Part shown: positions 1 through 11,400 of the stretch, piece after piece | Position numbering within the stretch: position 1 is the stretch's first letter | Layout of the letters: the number at the start of each line of letters is the position of its first letter | Source: Brienomyrus brachyistius | Taxonomy: Eukaryota; Chordata; Actinopteri; Osteoglossiformes; Mormyridae | Assembly: GCF_023856365.1 (NCBI RefSeq) | Contig: NC_064533.1 | Coordinates: 30,102,618 to 30,166,617 of the forward strand | Reading direction: 5' to 3' | Length of the DNA: 64,000 nucleotides | Made by a program: the position numbers and the translations under genes | The notes under the pieces: generated by a model | What the model saw: the letters and a program-made list of their open reading frames with translations, nothing else | Told to the model about the DNA's origin: nothing | The model's database searches: none

Positions 1-265
1 CAACCACACAATAAAAGTCTCATCAAGCAGGCTGCTCTGGTTTGAAGCCTTCGGCAGACTGGGACATCGTGTTGTAGGGTTCAAGCCCTGCTTGTAATTA
101 AATTGCTATATTGAACCTCGCACTTTATTTAAAACATAGTTGTGGGAGGGGGCCACCCACCCAGATTAGAAATGTTTGGTATCAGCGTGGACGGGTGCTC
201 CTTACAATGGAAATTTTGAGGGGTTTCCTTGTGACATGTTCCTGCTGGAGGGGTTTGAGACAAAC

Positions 266-268
<3 letters not shown>

Positions 269-320
<52 letters not shown>
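269..320. repeat. (TA)n microsatellite
   Basis: An uninterrupted run of about 26 TA dinucleotides. The open frames across it (Tyr-Ile repeats) are artefacts of the dinucleotide. Confidence 0.97.
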
Positions 321-323
<3 letters not shown>

Positions 324-528
324 CTCCTCAACACACACAGTTACAGTTCAGAATAACAGCAGTGTTAGTATAAAAAAGTGAATAAAGCCCAAAGTCCTTA
401 TAATAGCTTTTATTTCTATACACGCAAATGCATTGGGAACACTGTACATTCTATTCCTAATCAAGACATGAAGAAAATGATCAAAGTTGTGTTAATCCTT
501 TATAAAAGTTTAAGAAAAAGGAATATTA

Positions 529-1776
529 GGCTGTTCAAAAAAGTAGCAGTGTCTGCATTCTTCGTAACAAACTCAAGCATTCACTGTGTAAACTGAAAAA
601 TCTTTCAAGACTTAGCTTCCCTTTGAATCACATAACTAATATTTAGTTGCATAACCATGGTTTCTGAGAACTTCTGCACATCTGTGTTGCATGGAGTCGA
701 CCAACTTCTGGCATCTGTGATCAGGTATTCCAGCCTAGGATGATTGGACTACATTCCACAATTCTTCAGCATTTCTTGGTTTTGCCTCAGACACAGCATG
801 TTTGATGTCACCCCACAAGTTTTCTATTAGGTTAAGGTCCGGGGACTGGGCTGGCCACTCCATAACGTCAATCTTGTTGGTCTGGAGCCAAGATGTTGCT
901 CTTTTACTGGTGTGTTTGGGGTCGTTGTCTTGCTGAAACACCCATTTCAAGGGCATGTCCTCTTCAGCATACAGCAACATGACCTCTTCAAATATTTTAA
1001 TGTACTCAAATTGATCCATGATCACTGGTATGTGATAAATAGGCCCAACACCATAGTATGAGAAACATCCTCATATCATGATGCTTGCACCATCATGCTT
1101 CGCTGTCTTCACAGTGTACTGTGGCTTGACTTCAGTGTTTGGGGGACGTCTGACAAACTGTCTGCAGCCCCTAGACCCAAGAAGAACAATCTTGCTTTCA
1201 TGTTGCACCATTTCTCCTTAGGCCAGTTAATATGTTCTCTGGCAGATTGTAACCTCTTCAGCACGTGTCGCTTTTTCAGCAATGGGACTTTGCGAGGGCT
1301 TCTTGCCAGTGGCTTGGCTTCACATAAGCGCCTTCCAATTGTCACAGTACTCACAGATAACTGTAGATCTTCTTTGATCTTCCTGGAGCTGATCATTGGC
1401 TGAGTCTTTGCCATCTTGGCTATTCTTCGATCCATTGGATTGGTAGTTTTCCGTTTTCTTCCACGGCTTTCAGGTTTTGGTTGCCATTTTAAAGCATTAG
1501 AGATCATTTTAGATGAACAGCCTGTCAATATCTGTACTTCTTTATATGTTTTCCCCTCTCCAATTAACTTTTTAATCAAAGTACGCTGCTCTTCTGAACA
1601 ATGTCTGGAACGACCCATTTTACTGAGATTTTCTGAGAGAAATGCACTATAACCAGCACGTACAACATTTGCTGCTTCCTTCCTTAAACAAGGGCTGTGA
1701 TTGACACCTGTTTTTTCACAGATTGAATTACCTTACTAATTTAACTTCACACCACTATTAATTTGAACACGCCCCT
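529..1776 (-). mobile_element. Tc1-like DNA transposon, inactive
   Basis: A roughly 1.25 kb element read on the minus strand. Its ends are imperfect inverted repeats: the left end (from 529) reads GGCTGTTCAAAAAAGTAGCA, and the reverse complement of the right end reads GTGTTCAAATTAATAGTGGT. TA precedes the left end (527-528). A second, outer pair of similar ends lies at about 342-361 and 1935-1957, both reading CAGTT...GTTCA with similar spacing, so the original element may have spanned about 340-1958. Between them lies a broken Tc1 transposase. I infer an old cut-and-paste insertion, immobile today unless trans-mobilised. Confidence 0.85.
640..1618 (-). pseudogene. Tc1-like transposase pseudogene
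   Basis: Would encode a Tc1/mariner transposase that binds the terminal repeats and catalyses excision and TA-targeted insertion. The N-terminal part (1618 down to about 1200) opens [19 protein letters not shown], a paired-type helix-turn-helix DNA-binding region followed by the GRKRK basic stretch. The reading then shifts frame. The C-terminal part (1025-735) carries the second catalytic Asp in QQDNDPKHTS and the third acidic position in SPDLNLIENLWGDIK, then a stop after NVVQSS, although recognisable sequence (KLVDSM.HRC) continues to about 640. The segment that should hold the first catalytic Asp, right after KEKWCN near 1210, is missing, apparently through a short deletion that also breaks the frame. 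The product cannot be active. Family recognition is firm; the exact subfamily is not assigned. Confidence 0.9.
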
Positions 1777-2280
1777 TTCAATTAATGGTTCACACAGAAC
1801 CAGCAGTATGCATGTCAAGTCTATTGGTTTTCTATTATTCTACTACACCTACTAGCAAATGATTTGCCATGTTGAAAAAGGCAGAAAATGAATTTCTACC
1901 AAAACCAGTGATGGATCAGGTTAGTGACGTCGGACTGATATGATTTTGAACACAACTGAATGTCGATGTGTTAAAACCCACCCTTTTGTAAAGACATTGT
2001 CTGTACCCCCTCCTTGTCTTTAATATGAACTTACAGGTTTCCCCTGCTATCCAAAATAAGAGTGTTCCTGTGAACGATTTTGTAAGCTGTAGTGGCACAA
2101 AGCAAGGGTCTCCACTTTCTAAACACAACTAAACACAAGGGTCTTCACTTTCTCAAATGAAAGTGAATACGAAAGTTTAAACAAGGAGACCTAATGACTG
2201 CAATTGTATCTATTCACATCGGTCCAGGTTTTATATAAAGAGTAAGTCTAACCCACTTCTTAGCTGTTACAGCTACTCAG
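1777..2280. other. no gene seen
   Basis: AT-rich sequence that includes the possible outer right end of the Tc1 element near 1935-1957. There are no other recognisable features. Confidence 0.5.
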
Positions 2281-3660
2281 TTCTCTGCCTTGATCCGTTT
2301 CCGTCCCTCTCGGCTCCATGTCCTGGCCGTGTCTGCCTCCAATGCTCTTGGGGATTTAGTTTCTTCTTCACCCGCCTTCTGTGAAGGTTTTGGTGCTCCG
2401 CGTCGTTCTAGGCTGTCTCCAGGCCAGGACATGTGATGATGGTCTGATCAGCGACTCCGCAGTTTCGTGGAGAAGACGGGTGTACATGTTGCTCCCAAAC
2501 TCTCACGCTCGGGAATCCCGTAAATTGCCCTACGCCTCCCTGGAGTACTTGGATTGCTGTTGACCATGCTCCCACCGGCCGCCTTTTCTCCACCACGTCC
2601 ACTGCGACTTCGCCAACTGGGTTGCCTGGATCTCAGGTTCCCTCGCTCGTCCGTCCCTCTGACTCACACCATAGAGTCCTCGGGTAATCGCCTGAGCGCC
2701 TTTGGGTCCTCTGCGCATCTTCCGGCTCGCTTGGAGCCCATTTTGGCTGATAGGTTCGTCGTGCTGGACGCAGGGCCGGTTTCTACGGAATTCTCACTAG
2801 CCTCCGCTGTTCTGACTGCGCTCTCAGGTGGACCTTTCATGTCTCCCTCAGTCGCGGTTCCTTCTCATGGTCAATCTCGCATCCTTCAAGGTAAGTACAT
2901 TAGTCTGGTTTCCCAGGGTAAGTACATTGGTCTGGTTTCGTTGCTCTTGCTTTCACCCATGTCTCTGTTTTGTGAATGCCGTGGATCGTTCCATTCTGAA
3001 TACCGATGTACAAATCATTGATTCGTTTCATCTCGCACTTACTTGATGATCTCGTGATCCACCTTCCTCACAGCCTGACTCCTTGTTTAGGGAATTTGGA
3101 ATCCTCTTACTGGAGGAGAAAACTATCGGTCCACTCTCTTATGTGGTATTTTGGGTATGGTGCATAGCAATGAGATGAAAGCCTATCTGCCGTTGGAGGA
3201 ATCGAATCGCATAAACAGAATTTGCTCCACATTCATGCATTCGTCCTCGGTTTCCAAACGCGAATTGCTTTCTCTTTTAGGGTACTTAAACTTCACCATG
3301 CGTATCATTCTGCAGGGTCGCTCATTTGTATCATGTTTACCTGATCTTTCTAAATCATTTTCCGGGTTAAATGACATGCTTATTTTAGGTGAAGGCCGTT
3401 TTTCTGACCTTAAATTTTGGATTACGTTTCTCAAACATTAGAATGGCATCTCGTTTTATTTACTGATACGTCCTACTTGATATTCTCCATCTGCTGGTTT
3501 CAGCGGGTATTATCAAGGCTCTTGGTTCGCGGCGCATCGGCGCTTGGATTTCATGGGTTTACACTCCCTGCCGGAGTCCTCGGCCATCCACAAACTTTTT
3601 CCTATTGTTGCTTGTGCCGTATGGGGTAAAGAATGGTCTAGTAAAAGGCTGCTGCATTCT
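2280..3660 (+). mobile_element. DIRS/Ngaro-type retrotransposon fragment
   Basis: A relic of a tyrosine-recombinase retrotransposon. The recognisable part is the end of reverse transcriptase and RNase H (3085-3660). The GC-richer sequence at 2280-3020 has a 155-codon open stretch with runs of Pro, Ser and Leu and could be the gag-like region, but I cannot prove that. No tyrosine recombinase domain and no terminal repeats are visible, so the copy is truncated and internally deleted. Confidence 0.65.
3085..3660 (+). pseudogene. DIRS/Ngaro reverse transcriptase/RNase H remnant
   Basis: Would be part of the polymerase that copies element RNA. Translated motifs, in order: LCGILGMVHSNEMKAYLP (end of the RT palm and start of the thumb), SKRELLSLLGYLNFTMRIIL (the connection typical of DIRS-order RTs), GRSFVSCLPDLS, then LFTDTS (first RNase H acidic position), YYQGSWFAAHRRLDF and LFPIVACAVWGKEW. 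These fall in more than one frame: a stop or shift follows FLKH near 3438 and again near 3490, so it is a pseudogene. The RT active-site box (YxDD-like) lies upstream and is not recognisable. The order of motifs and the LLGxLNF signature separate it from Gypsy or LINE RTs. The assignment comes from family knowledge. Confidence 0.75.
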
Positions 3661-3853
3661 GTACCAACTGAAGTTTATGTAAGGATCCAAATGGGCCACC
3701 AGATAGGAGGGCATTACAGTAGTCCAGTCTGGAACTACCAAATCACACCAAATAACACAAACATATAGTGAAAGCAGGAATGATAAGATAAATACACAGT
3801 CTATATAAAGAAACAATGTATGTGCAGTATAGTTTCACTTACCAGATTCTATA

Positions 3854-4495
3854 CTGTCACGTGTTACATAATGACAGAGATACATTCTGGGAAATGTGTC
3901 ATTAAGGGATTTCGCTGCTGTGAGAACATCATACTGTAGAGTGTATGTATACAGACCAAGATGGTATAGCCTACTATACACCTAGGCTAAATGGTATAGC
4001 ATAAATAATGACAAAAAGTTCAGTACAATAAGTACATATACCAGTAATCCATCCATCCATCCATCTTCTGTAACCGCTTGTCCTATTTAGCACCACAAGG
4101 GGTCTGGAGCCTATGGGCACAAAGCAGCGAACAAGCTAGGGGGGGGAAACCAGAGTACCCAGAGGAATCCCCACACATGGAGCCGTGGTAGAGACTTGCA
4201 CCTCGGTCCTGGAGGTGTGAGACAATGGTACTAACCACTGCACCACAATGCTACCCCTGAACCAGCAATATAGCACTTTATTATGATTAATTATGTACTG
4301 TATGTAATTGTATGTGCTATACATATATATGACTAGCAGCTCAGTAGCTTTCTTTACATGAACATCACCACAAACACATGAGCAATGCATTACGTTATGA
4401 TGTTATAACGGTTGCAGCTTTGACAAACAAAGAGAAATTTTTGAACTGATTATATTTATCTTTGAGGAGTACTGTTGGTACATGTGGTGCATGAC
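3854..4495 (+). mobile_element. Tigger/pogo-like MITE, interrupted
   Basis: A non-autonomous DNA transposon. The left end (from 3854, preceded by TA) reads TGTCACGTGTTACATAATGA; the reverse complement of the right end reads GTCATGCACCACATGTACC and is followed by TA. The interior contains ATGGTATAGCCTACTATACA and further on TGTATGTAATTGTATGTGCT, which I recall from Tigger-family elements of vertebrates. It encodes no protein. A SINE splits it at 4049-4261. Confidence 0.65.
4049..4261 (-). mobile_element. tRNA-derived SINE (ATCC-tail family), nested copy
   Basis: The + strand begins with ATCCATCCATCCATC and TGTAACCGCTTGTCC (the SINE 3' tail) and ends with the tRNA-like head in reverse (GTACTAACCACTGCACCAC). 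Near-identical 8-bp direct repeats CCAGTAAT (4041-4048) and CCAGCAAT (4262-4269) flank it, fitting a target duplication inside the Tigger-like MITE. The middle is internally shortened compared with the full copy at 62760. Confidence 0.85.
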
Positions 4496-4781
4496 TATAT
4501 CTGTAACAGGCTCGCTGATTAACAAATGCCAAATGCTATTTTTGCTTTTCTTCTCTTCGCAAAAGAAAAATCATCTTTGGATTTATTTCGGTTAGCAAAA
4601 GTAGGTCTAACGTAGGTCTTTCTTAAAAGCAAAGTAGCATAACGGGACCGTTCCTCAGCCGCTGGTTGCATGATAGCATGCCATTATTTTAAATCTGATG
4701 AGTTTGTTTTGAATTGAAGGTGAAGCCACCAACCATCCATCCATCCATCTCATTTCCCTTTTCAAATACAGAATCACAGTG

Positions 4782-5402
4782 TGTCACAGACACAGCATGG
4801 CATGGTGCAGGCAGATATGAGGGTGATGATCTACTGGCAGCTTATTTAATACCTAAAAACACACCAGGGAAGATATATCAAAAGAAACAGATCATGAGGG
4901 GTCAGAAAACAAAAAGGAAAATAAGGAATTAACTAAAAAGACCAAGGAACTAAACACAACTACGGAACAAGCAAAGACTGGGAACCAGCTAACACAGGGT
5001 GTAGACCTAGAAACTAAACAGCGCAACAACATACAGCTACTTAGAACACAATGACTCACTAAGGAACTGAACCCAGGCAGGCATATAAATACATATGAAT
5101 ACCAGGGCAAACAAGGAACAGGTGCAATTGATAATCAATTAACCAATCAAATGAGACACAGGAACAATGAGAAACAGATGGAAGCAGAAACACTAAATGA
5201 GTACAAGAAATAGGGAATTATAACAACCACCAAGTCAGGGAAGCACTAGACTCTAGGGAACATAACAGAGGGCTGACTACTCTAGGAAAGACTAAGAGGA
5301 AAAAAAAATCAAAGAGGACACAAGCAGGGCTAACCAAAGCAGGGAAGCAAAGATTCAACAACAATCACTAGGGACAAAAAAAATCAATAATTAAGCAAAA
5401 CA
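4782..5402 (-). mobile_element. solo LTR (Gypsy-like)
   Basis: Starts TGTCACAGACACAGCATGGC and has the A-rich, GAACAAG/CAGGGAAG-rich composition of fish LTRs read backwards. Its first 45 bases match the LTR start at 57684 and the fragment at 56859 (GCATGG.GCAGGC.G...AGGGTGA). A reversed TATA-like stretch lies near 5085-5095. No internal coding region is attached. The right boundary is approximate. Confidence 0.55.
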
Positions 5403-5617
5403 AGTGAGTCCGTCTTTAAAACCATGACTGCAGAGTTCTAACTTCTGTGCTATACCTTCAGCCCCCTGAGACATGCAACAGTCCAAGGAACAGAGGAACA
5501 CTTAGGAGTTAGATAGGGAGAAAAAAGGTGAGATGATGGCCAGTGACACTGCTGGCCAAACAGGGTAGCGACATGAAGGGTAGGATCAGATGGACTCTAA
5601 CTCTGATTAGGTGAGCC

Positions 5618-5781
5618 CAGGGGTATGCAACCTTGAGTCTGAAGTGCTGGTGTTCAGTAGGTTTTCCATCCTATTTGGCCTCTAATGAGCCACACCTGAT
5701 CTCATGCAGATAGTAACTCACCCTGTAGGATAGAAAACCTGGTGGATACCGGCACTCCTGCATCAGGGTTGCTTACCCCTG
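5618..5781. mobile_element. palindromic MITE
   Basis: Its ends are inverted repeats: CAGGGGTATGCAACC on the left and CAGGGGTAAGCAACC as the reverse complement of the right. Much of the interior is also self-complementary (GTAGGTTTTCCATCCTA against GTAGGATAGAAAACCTG). No protein is encoded. The CAG start and the size suggest a hAT-like non-autonomous element, but I see no clean 8-bp target duplication. Confidence 0.75.
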
Positions 5782-6360
5782 TTTTAGCCTATCCCAGGGA
5801 GCAAGCGGCTCAAGGCAGAGGAACAAGGATGGAATGTCAGTCCATTGCATGTTGTGTGATTCATATATCAATCATTTATTATATTAACACTGAAGAGAAT
5901 GTTAAAGGTCAAAGTTCACATAATGTCCTGGAATTAATGGGCTTTTTAGAACATTCTGATTATAATTCATTCAAAATGTTTCCCACATGTTGGTTGGTTG
6001 TCATATATGTAATATTTCTGGCATGATGAGGTCCAGTTGTTTTTTTTTTTTTTACAGAGCAGTATTTATCTCATGCTAGAGAATGTATCTCCATGGTGCT
6101 CCATGCCTTGCTTGTTGTCCTAGCTGGCATGTTTGGAATAGGTAGGGTGACCAGATAATCCATGTCAGGCAGGACACTTTGAGCTACTTCGGGTTTTACA
6201 AACTACTTTCAAACTAAAAGTTGGTTTGCTAAATAGTTCAGCTCTTCTTGTGCTTTGACTAGTTTATTTCATTGACTGAAAGACTCATCCAGCTATTTCA
6301 CATTAGCATTAGTGACACGTGCATGATTATAGGAGACTGACCAATCAAGTGAAATCCAGG
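5782..6360. other. no gene seen
   Basis: Unique-looking AT-rich sequence with a T-run near 6040. No coding or repeat signal is recognised. Confidence 0.5.
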
Positions 6361-6364
6361 TGCT

Positions 6365-6718
6365 TTTAATTGAAATTTAAATATATTGTACCCTTTTGAT
6401 ACAGGGAATTGAATATACTGCACCCATTGTAATCAGGAAATTGAATATAGTGTACCCATTAGATACAGGAAATCAAATATATTGCACCTACTGTAAATAG
6501 GAAATTGAATATAGTGTACCCATTGGATAACGAAAATTGATTATATAGTGCACCGAATAGGTAAGAGAATATAGTGTGCCCATTGTAAACAGGAAATTGA
6601 ATATAGTGTACCCATTGTACACAGAAAATTGGTTATATAGTGCACCAAATAGGAAAGAGAATAGTGTACCCATTGTAAACAGGAAATTGACTGGTGTGTA
6701 CCCATTGTAAACAGGAAA
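6365..6718. repeat. 36-bp degenerate minisatellite
   Basis: About ten imperfect tandem units based on GAAATTGAATATAGTGTACC followed by CATTGTAAACAG, with unit lengths of about 32-38 bp and two alternating variants (GTGTACCCATTG and TAGTGCACC.AATAGG). The reverse-strand open frames repeating MGTL are shadows of the array. Confidence 0.9.
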
Positions 6719-7861
6719 TGGATTTTTTCAATGCCTCTGTTCAGTTGCAGACTAACATGGTTTTTTTGCGCATTGGTGTTGCAATCCAAGGAACAATTGC
6801 CAAGAAGTGTGATTCATTTTAATTTGAAGACTTATCAGTGTAGAAAAATCTAGGACATACATTTATGTACACTTTTATGTTAAATTTCTTTCATGTCAAG
6901 TTTAGACTTCCATGAAGAGATAGGCAGACTCTAGACAGTGTTAATGGAAATGGACTTGATGACACAAAGTGTTGACAGATACCTCTTGTTGTGAACACAG
7001 GTGATTTCCCTGAACTGCTCATTAAATGTTCACCCACTGTGGAAATAGCACAGGCAGACAGAAGAAGACTGAAGATGGTCACCTTTGCAACAAATAAAAC
7101 TGACTGGAGCAAAGGTCTGACAACAGGTAGGCAGGGAAATCTACCCAGAGCTGACATGAGCTGGAGCATTAGAGAGTCTTCTCAGCTGGTCACGCTGTAG
7201 GACCTGCATCTTTCATACTGTATGAGGAGGAGAAAGAAGGGCCTCATTCTGGAGCTGCTCTGTGTCTGTGTGCTGGTGTGGCCTCCCACTGCAGTAGTAA
7301 CCCATAATGCAAACTGCTTGCAATAACTAATAGCAATTATACCAGAAGAAGCTATTTAGATAACATTTATGTTTGACGGTAGGTAGCTCTTGATCCAACT
7401 GCTGAGTGTTTATCCACAAAATTATAGCCACCCCAGGATTTAACAGAGAACTTTCTCTTTGGCCATAGTACTGGGTTCCAAGCTAGTTTTGACTCACACT
7501 CAGGAAATAATTAGTCTCATTTCCTTCTTTATTGGTCAAATTCGAGCAGCTCTACTGAGGAGGTTGTGGTGGCTGCCTTGAGAAAGAGATGCTTGATGAG
7601 AGGAGCTTAGTAAAGATGTGTGTGTACAGGGTTCATTCTCCAGACATCCAAGTGATAAAAATAGACCATTGCCTGTGCCATTTTGAGCCCCAGACCTGGT
7701 GATCCGACACTAAATTCCATACATAGCTTGAAAGTCTTTTTTTTTGTATTTTGCTCTGGTCCAGGTGCTTCTTTGCCAGCTTCTCTGGTTTTTTAACAAG
7801 ACACCAGCATTTTCAATTGAAACTTAGACTGCAGCTTCTAGACACCTCAGGTGCCTTATTA
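6719..7861. other. no gene seen
   Basis: Unique-looking sequence with mixed composition. A 92-codon reverse frame at 6891-7169 has no recognisable domain, and I do not consider it a gene. Confidence 0.45.
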
Positions 7862-8103
7862 GATTAGACTAGATTAGATTGGATTCAACTTTATTGTCAT
7901 TGTACAGGTACAATGAAATGCAGTTTAGCATCTAATGAGAAAGTTAAAATAGTAAAATGCAATAGACAGTGGATGCAAATGGTACATTAAGGTGCAATAG
8001 ACAGTAAGGTACAATAAGTCAGCATACAAATGAGAATATAAATACATGGAATTTGAATTTACAACAGGTAATATATTTAAGGGAAAGTGTACAGATATGA
8101 GTA
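7862..8103 (-). mobile_element. Rex1-like LINE 3' tail
   Basis: Reads TTCAACTTTATTGTCATTG then TACAGGTACAATGAAATGCA on the + strand, the reverse of the 3' end of fish Rex1/CR1-type LINEs as I know them, followed by short AATAGACAGT and GTGCAATA motifs of its 3' UTR. I infer that it belongs to the same insertion as the coding end at 11701-12300, separated by later insertions. Confidence 0.65.
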
Positions 8104-8378
8104 CAGACGTTCCTCTACACACTGTATGAACGAGATGCGTTCCAAACGGGCGTTCGTAACTTGAAATGTTCGTAAATTGTTATTCGCCATCATTTATCAT
8201 TTTAAGGGTATACGCAAGTATAAAGAACTAGGATGCTGGGATTACAGACGGGCAGATGTTTTACTAGGCGGAATTGGCGCACAGAAGAAAAAAATTGGTG
8301 TTGCGGACAGGAAACGGGAGCCTAATGAACACTTACAGTCCTCTAAGTTCGTACTGTATGTCTGAAAGTGCGTAAGTA

Positions 8379-8380
<2 letters not shown>
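8104..8380 (-). mobile_element. TA-flanked MITE, truncated copy
   Basis: About 80% similar by eye to the complete copy at 52845-53148: shared segments include TATACGCAAGTA, AAAGAACTAGGATGCTGGGA, GCGGACAGGAAACGGGAGCC and GTATGTCTGAAAGT. The left end CAGACGTTCCTCTAC is kept; the right terminus is replaced by the (TA)n tract. No coding capacity. Confidence 0.85.

Positions 8381-8460
<80 letters not shown>
8381..8460. repeat. (TA)n microsatellite
   Basis: About 39 TA units directly against the ATCC tail of the RTE LINE. A matching (TA)n lies at the other end of the LINE (11641 onward). Confidence 0.97.
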
Positions 8461-8463
<3 letters not shown>

Positions 8464-11400
8464 CATCCATCCATCCATCATCTCCCGCTTAATCCGGAGT
8501 CGGGTCGCGGGGGCAGCAGCCTCAGCAGGGAGACCCAGACTTCCCTCTCCCCGGCCACTTCGTCTAGCTCCTCTGGGGGGACCCCGAGGCGTTCCCAGGC
8601 CAGCCGAGAAACATAGTCTCTCCAGCGTGTCCTGGGTCTTCCCCGGGGCCTCCTCCCAGTGGGACATGCCCGGAATACCTCCCCAGGGAGGCGTCCCGGA
8701 GGCATCCTGATCAGATGCCCGAGCCACCTCATCTGGCTCCTCTCGATGCGGAGGAGCAGCGGCTCTACTCTGAGTCCCTCCCGAATGACTGAGCTCCTCA
8801 CCCTATCTCTAAGGGAGAGCCCAGCCACCCTGCGGAGGAAACTCATTTCGGCCGCTTGTACCCGCGATCTCGTTCTTTCGGTCACTACCCATAGCTCATG
8901 ACCATAGGTGAGGGTAGGAACGTAGATCGACTGGTAAATCGAGAGCTTCGCCTTTTGGCTCAGCTCTCTCTTCACCATGACAGACCGATGCAGCGCCCGC
9001 ATGACTGCTGACGCCGCACCGATCCGCCTGTCGATCTCCCGCTCCATCGTTCCCCCACTCGTGAACAAGATCCCGAGATACTTAAACTCCTCCACTTGGG
9101 GGAGGACCCCATCCCCAACCCGGAGAGAGCACTCTACCCTTTTCCGGCTGAGAACCATGGTCTCGGATTTGGAGGTGCTGATTCTCATCCCAGCCGCTTC
9201 GCACTCGGCTGCGAACTGCTCCAGTGAGAGCTGAAGGTCACGGCTCGATGAGGCCAACAGAACCACATCATCCGCAAAAAGCAGAGACCTAATCCTGAGG
9301 TCACCGAACCGGACGCCCTCAACGCCCTGGCTGCGCCTAGAAATTCTGTCCATAAAAACTATGAACAGAATCGGTGACAAAGGGCAGCCCTGACGGAGTC
9401 CAACCCTCACCGGAAACGAGTCCGACTTATTGCCGCCCATGCGGACCAAACTCTGGCACCGGTCATACAGGGACCGAACCGCCCTTAAAAGGGAGCCCGG
9501 TACCCCATACTCCCGGAGCACTCCCCACAGGACCCCACGAGGGACACGGTCGAATGCCTTTTCCAAGTCCACAAAACACATGTAGACTGGTCGGGCAAAC
9601 TCCCATGAACCCTCCAGAACCCTGCTGAGAGTATAGAGCTGGTCCACTGTTCCACGGCCAGGGCGAAAACCACACTGGACCCTCCTTTCCAGGACCCCCG
9701 AATAGACCTTACCAGGGAGACTGAGGAGTGTGATCCCCCTGTAGTTGGAGCACACCCTCCGGTCCCCCTTCTTAAAGAGGGGGACCACCACCCCGGTCTG
9801 CCAGTCCAGAGGTACTGCCCCCGATGTCCACGCGATGCTGCAGATGCGTGTCAACCAGGACAGCCCCGCAGCATCCAGAGCCTTGAGGAACTCTGGGCGA
9901 ATCTCGTCCACCCCCAGGGCCCGGCCACCGAGGAGCTTTTTGACCACCTCAGCGACCTCCACCCCCGAGATAGGCGAGTCCACCCCCAAGTCCCCACACT
10001 CTGCTTCCATATTGGAAGGCGTGTCGGCGGGATTGAGGAGGTCTTCGAAGTACTCCCTCCACCGACCCAAAACGTCCTGAGCTGAGGTCAGCAGCGCACC
10101 ATCCCCACCATAAATAGTGTTGATGCTGCACCGCTTTCCCGCCCGGAGCCGCCGGATGGTGGACCAGAATCTCCTCGAAGCCGTCCGGAAGTCGTTCTCC
10201 ATGGCCTCACCAAACTCCTCCCACACCCGAGTTTTTGCCTCAGCGACCGCCAAAGCCGCATTCCGCTTGGCCTGCCGGTAGCCGTCAGCTGCGTCTGGAG
10301 TCCCACAGGCCAGAAAGGCCCGATAAGACTCCTTCTTCAGCTTGACGGCATCCCTTACCACCGGTGTCCACCAGCGGGTTCGGGGATTACCGCCGCGACA
10401 GGCACCGACCACCTTGCGGCCACAGCTCCGGTCAGCCGCCTCCACAATGGAGGCACGGAACATGGCCCATTCGGACTCAATGTCCCCCGCCTCCCCCGGG
10501 ATATGGGAGAAGTTCTGCTGGAGGTAGGAGTTGAAACTCTCCCTGACAGGGGATTCCGCCAGACGTTCCCAGCAGACCCTCACTATACGCTTGGGCCTGC
10601 CAGGCCTGGCCGGCTTCCTCCCCCACCAGCGGAGCCAACCCACCACCAGGTAGTGATCGGTTGACAGCTCCGCCCCTCTCTTCACCCGAGTGTCCAAAAC
10701 ATGCGGCCGCAAGTCCGACGACACGACTACAAAGTCGATCATCGAACTGCGGCCTAGGGTGTCCTGGTGCCAAGTGCACATATGGACACCCTTATGCTTG
10801 AACATGGTGTTCATTATGGACAATCCGTGACGAGCACAGAAGTCCAATAACAAAACACCGCTCGGGTTCAGATCGGGGGGGCTGTTCCTCCCAATCACGC
10901 CCCTCCAGGTCTCACTGTCGCTGCCCACGTGAGCATTGAAATCCCCCAGCAGAACAAGGGAGTCCCCAGGAGGAGCGCTCTCCAACACCCCTTCCAAGGA
11001 CTCCAAAAAGGGTGGGTATTCCGAACTGCTGTTTGGCGCATAAGCGCAAACAACAGTCAGGACCCGTCCCCCCACCCGAAGGCGGAGGGAGGCTACCCTC
11101 TCTTCCACTGCGGTAAACCCCAATGTACAGGCGCCCAGCCTGGGGGCAATAAGTATGCCCACGCCCGCTCGGCGCCTCTCCCCGCGGGCAACTCCAGAGT
11201 GGAAAAGGGTCCAACCCCCCTCAAGGAGACTGGTTCCAGAGCCCAAGCCGTGCATCGAGGTGAGTCCGACTATATCTAGCCGGAACTTCACAACCTCGCG
11301 CACCAGCTCAGGCTCTTTCCCCATCAGAGAGGTGACATTCCATGTCCCTAGAGCTATCTTCTGCAGCCGAGGATCGGACCGCCAAGGTCCCCGCCTTTGG

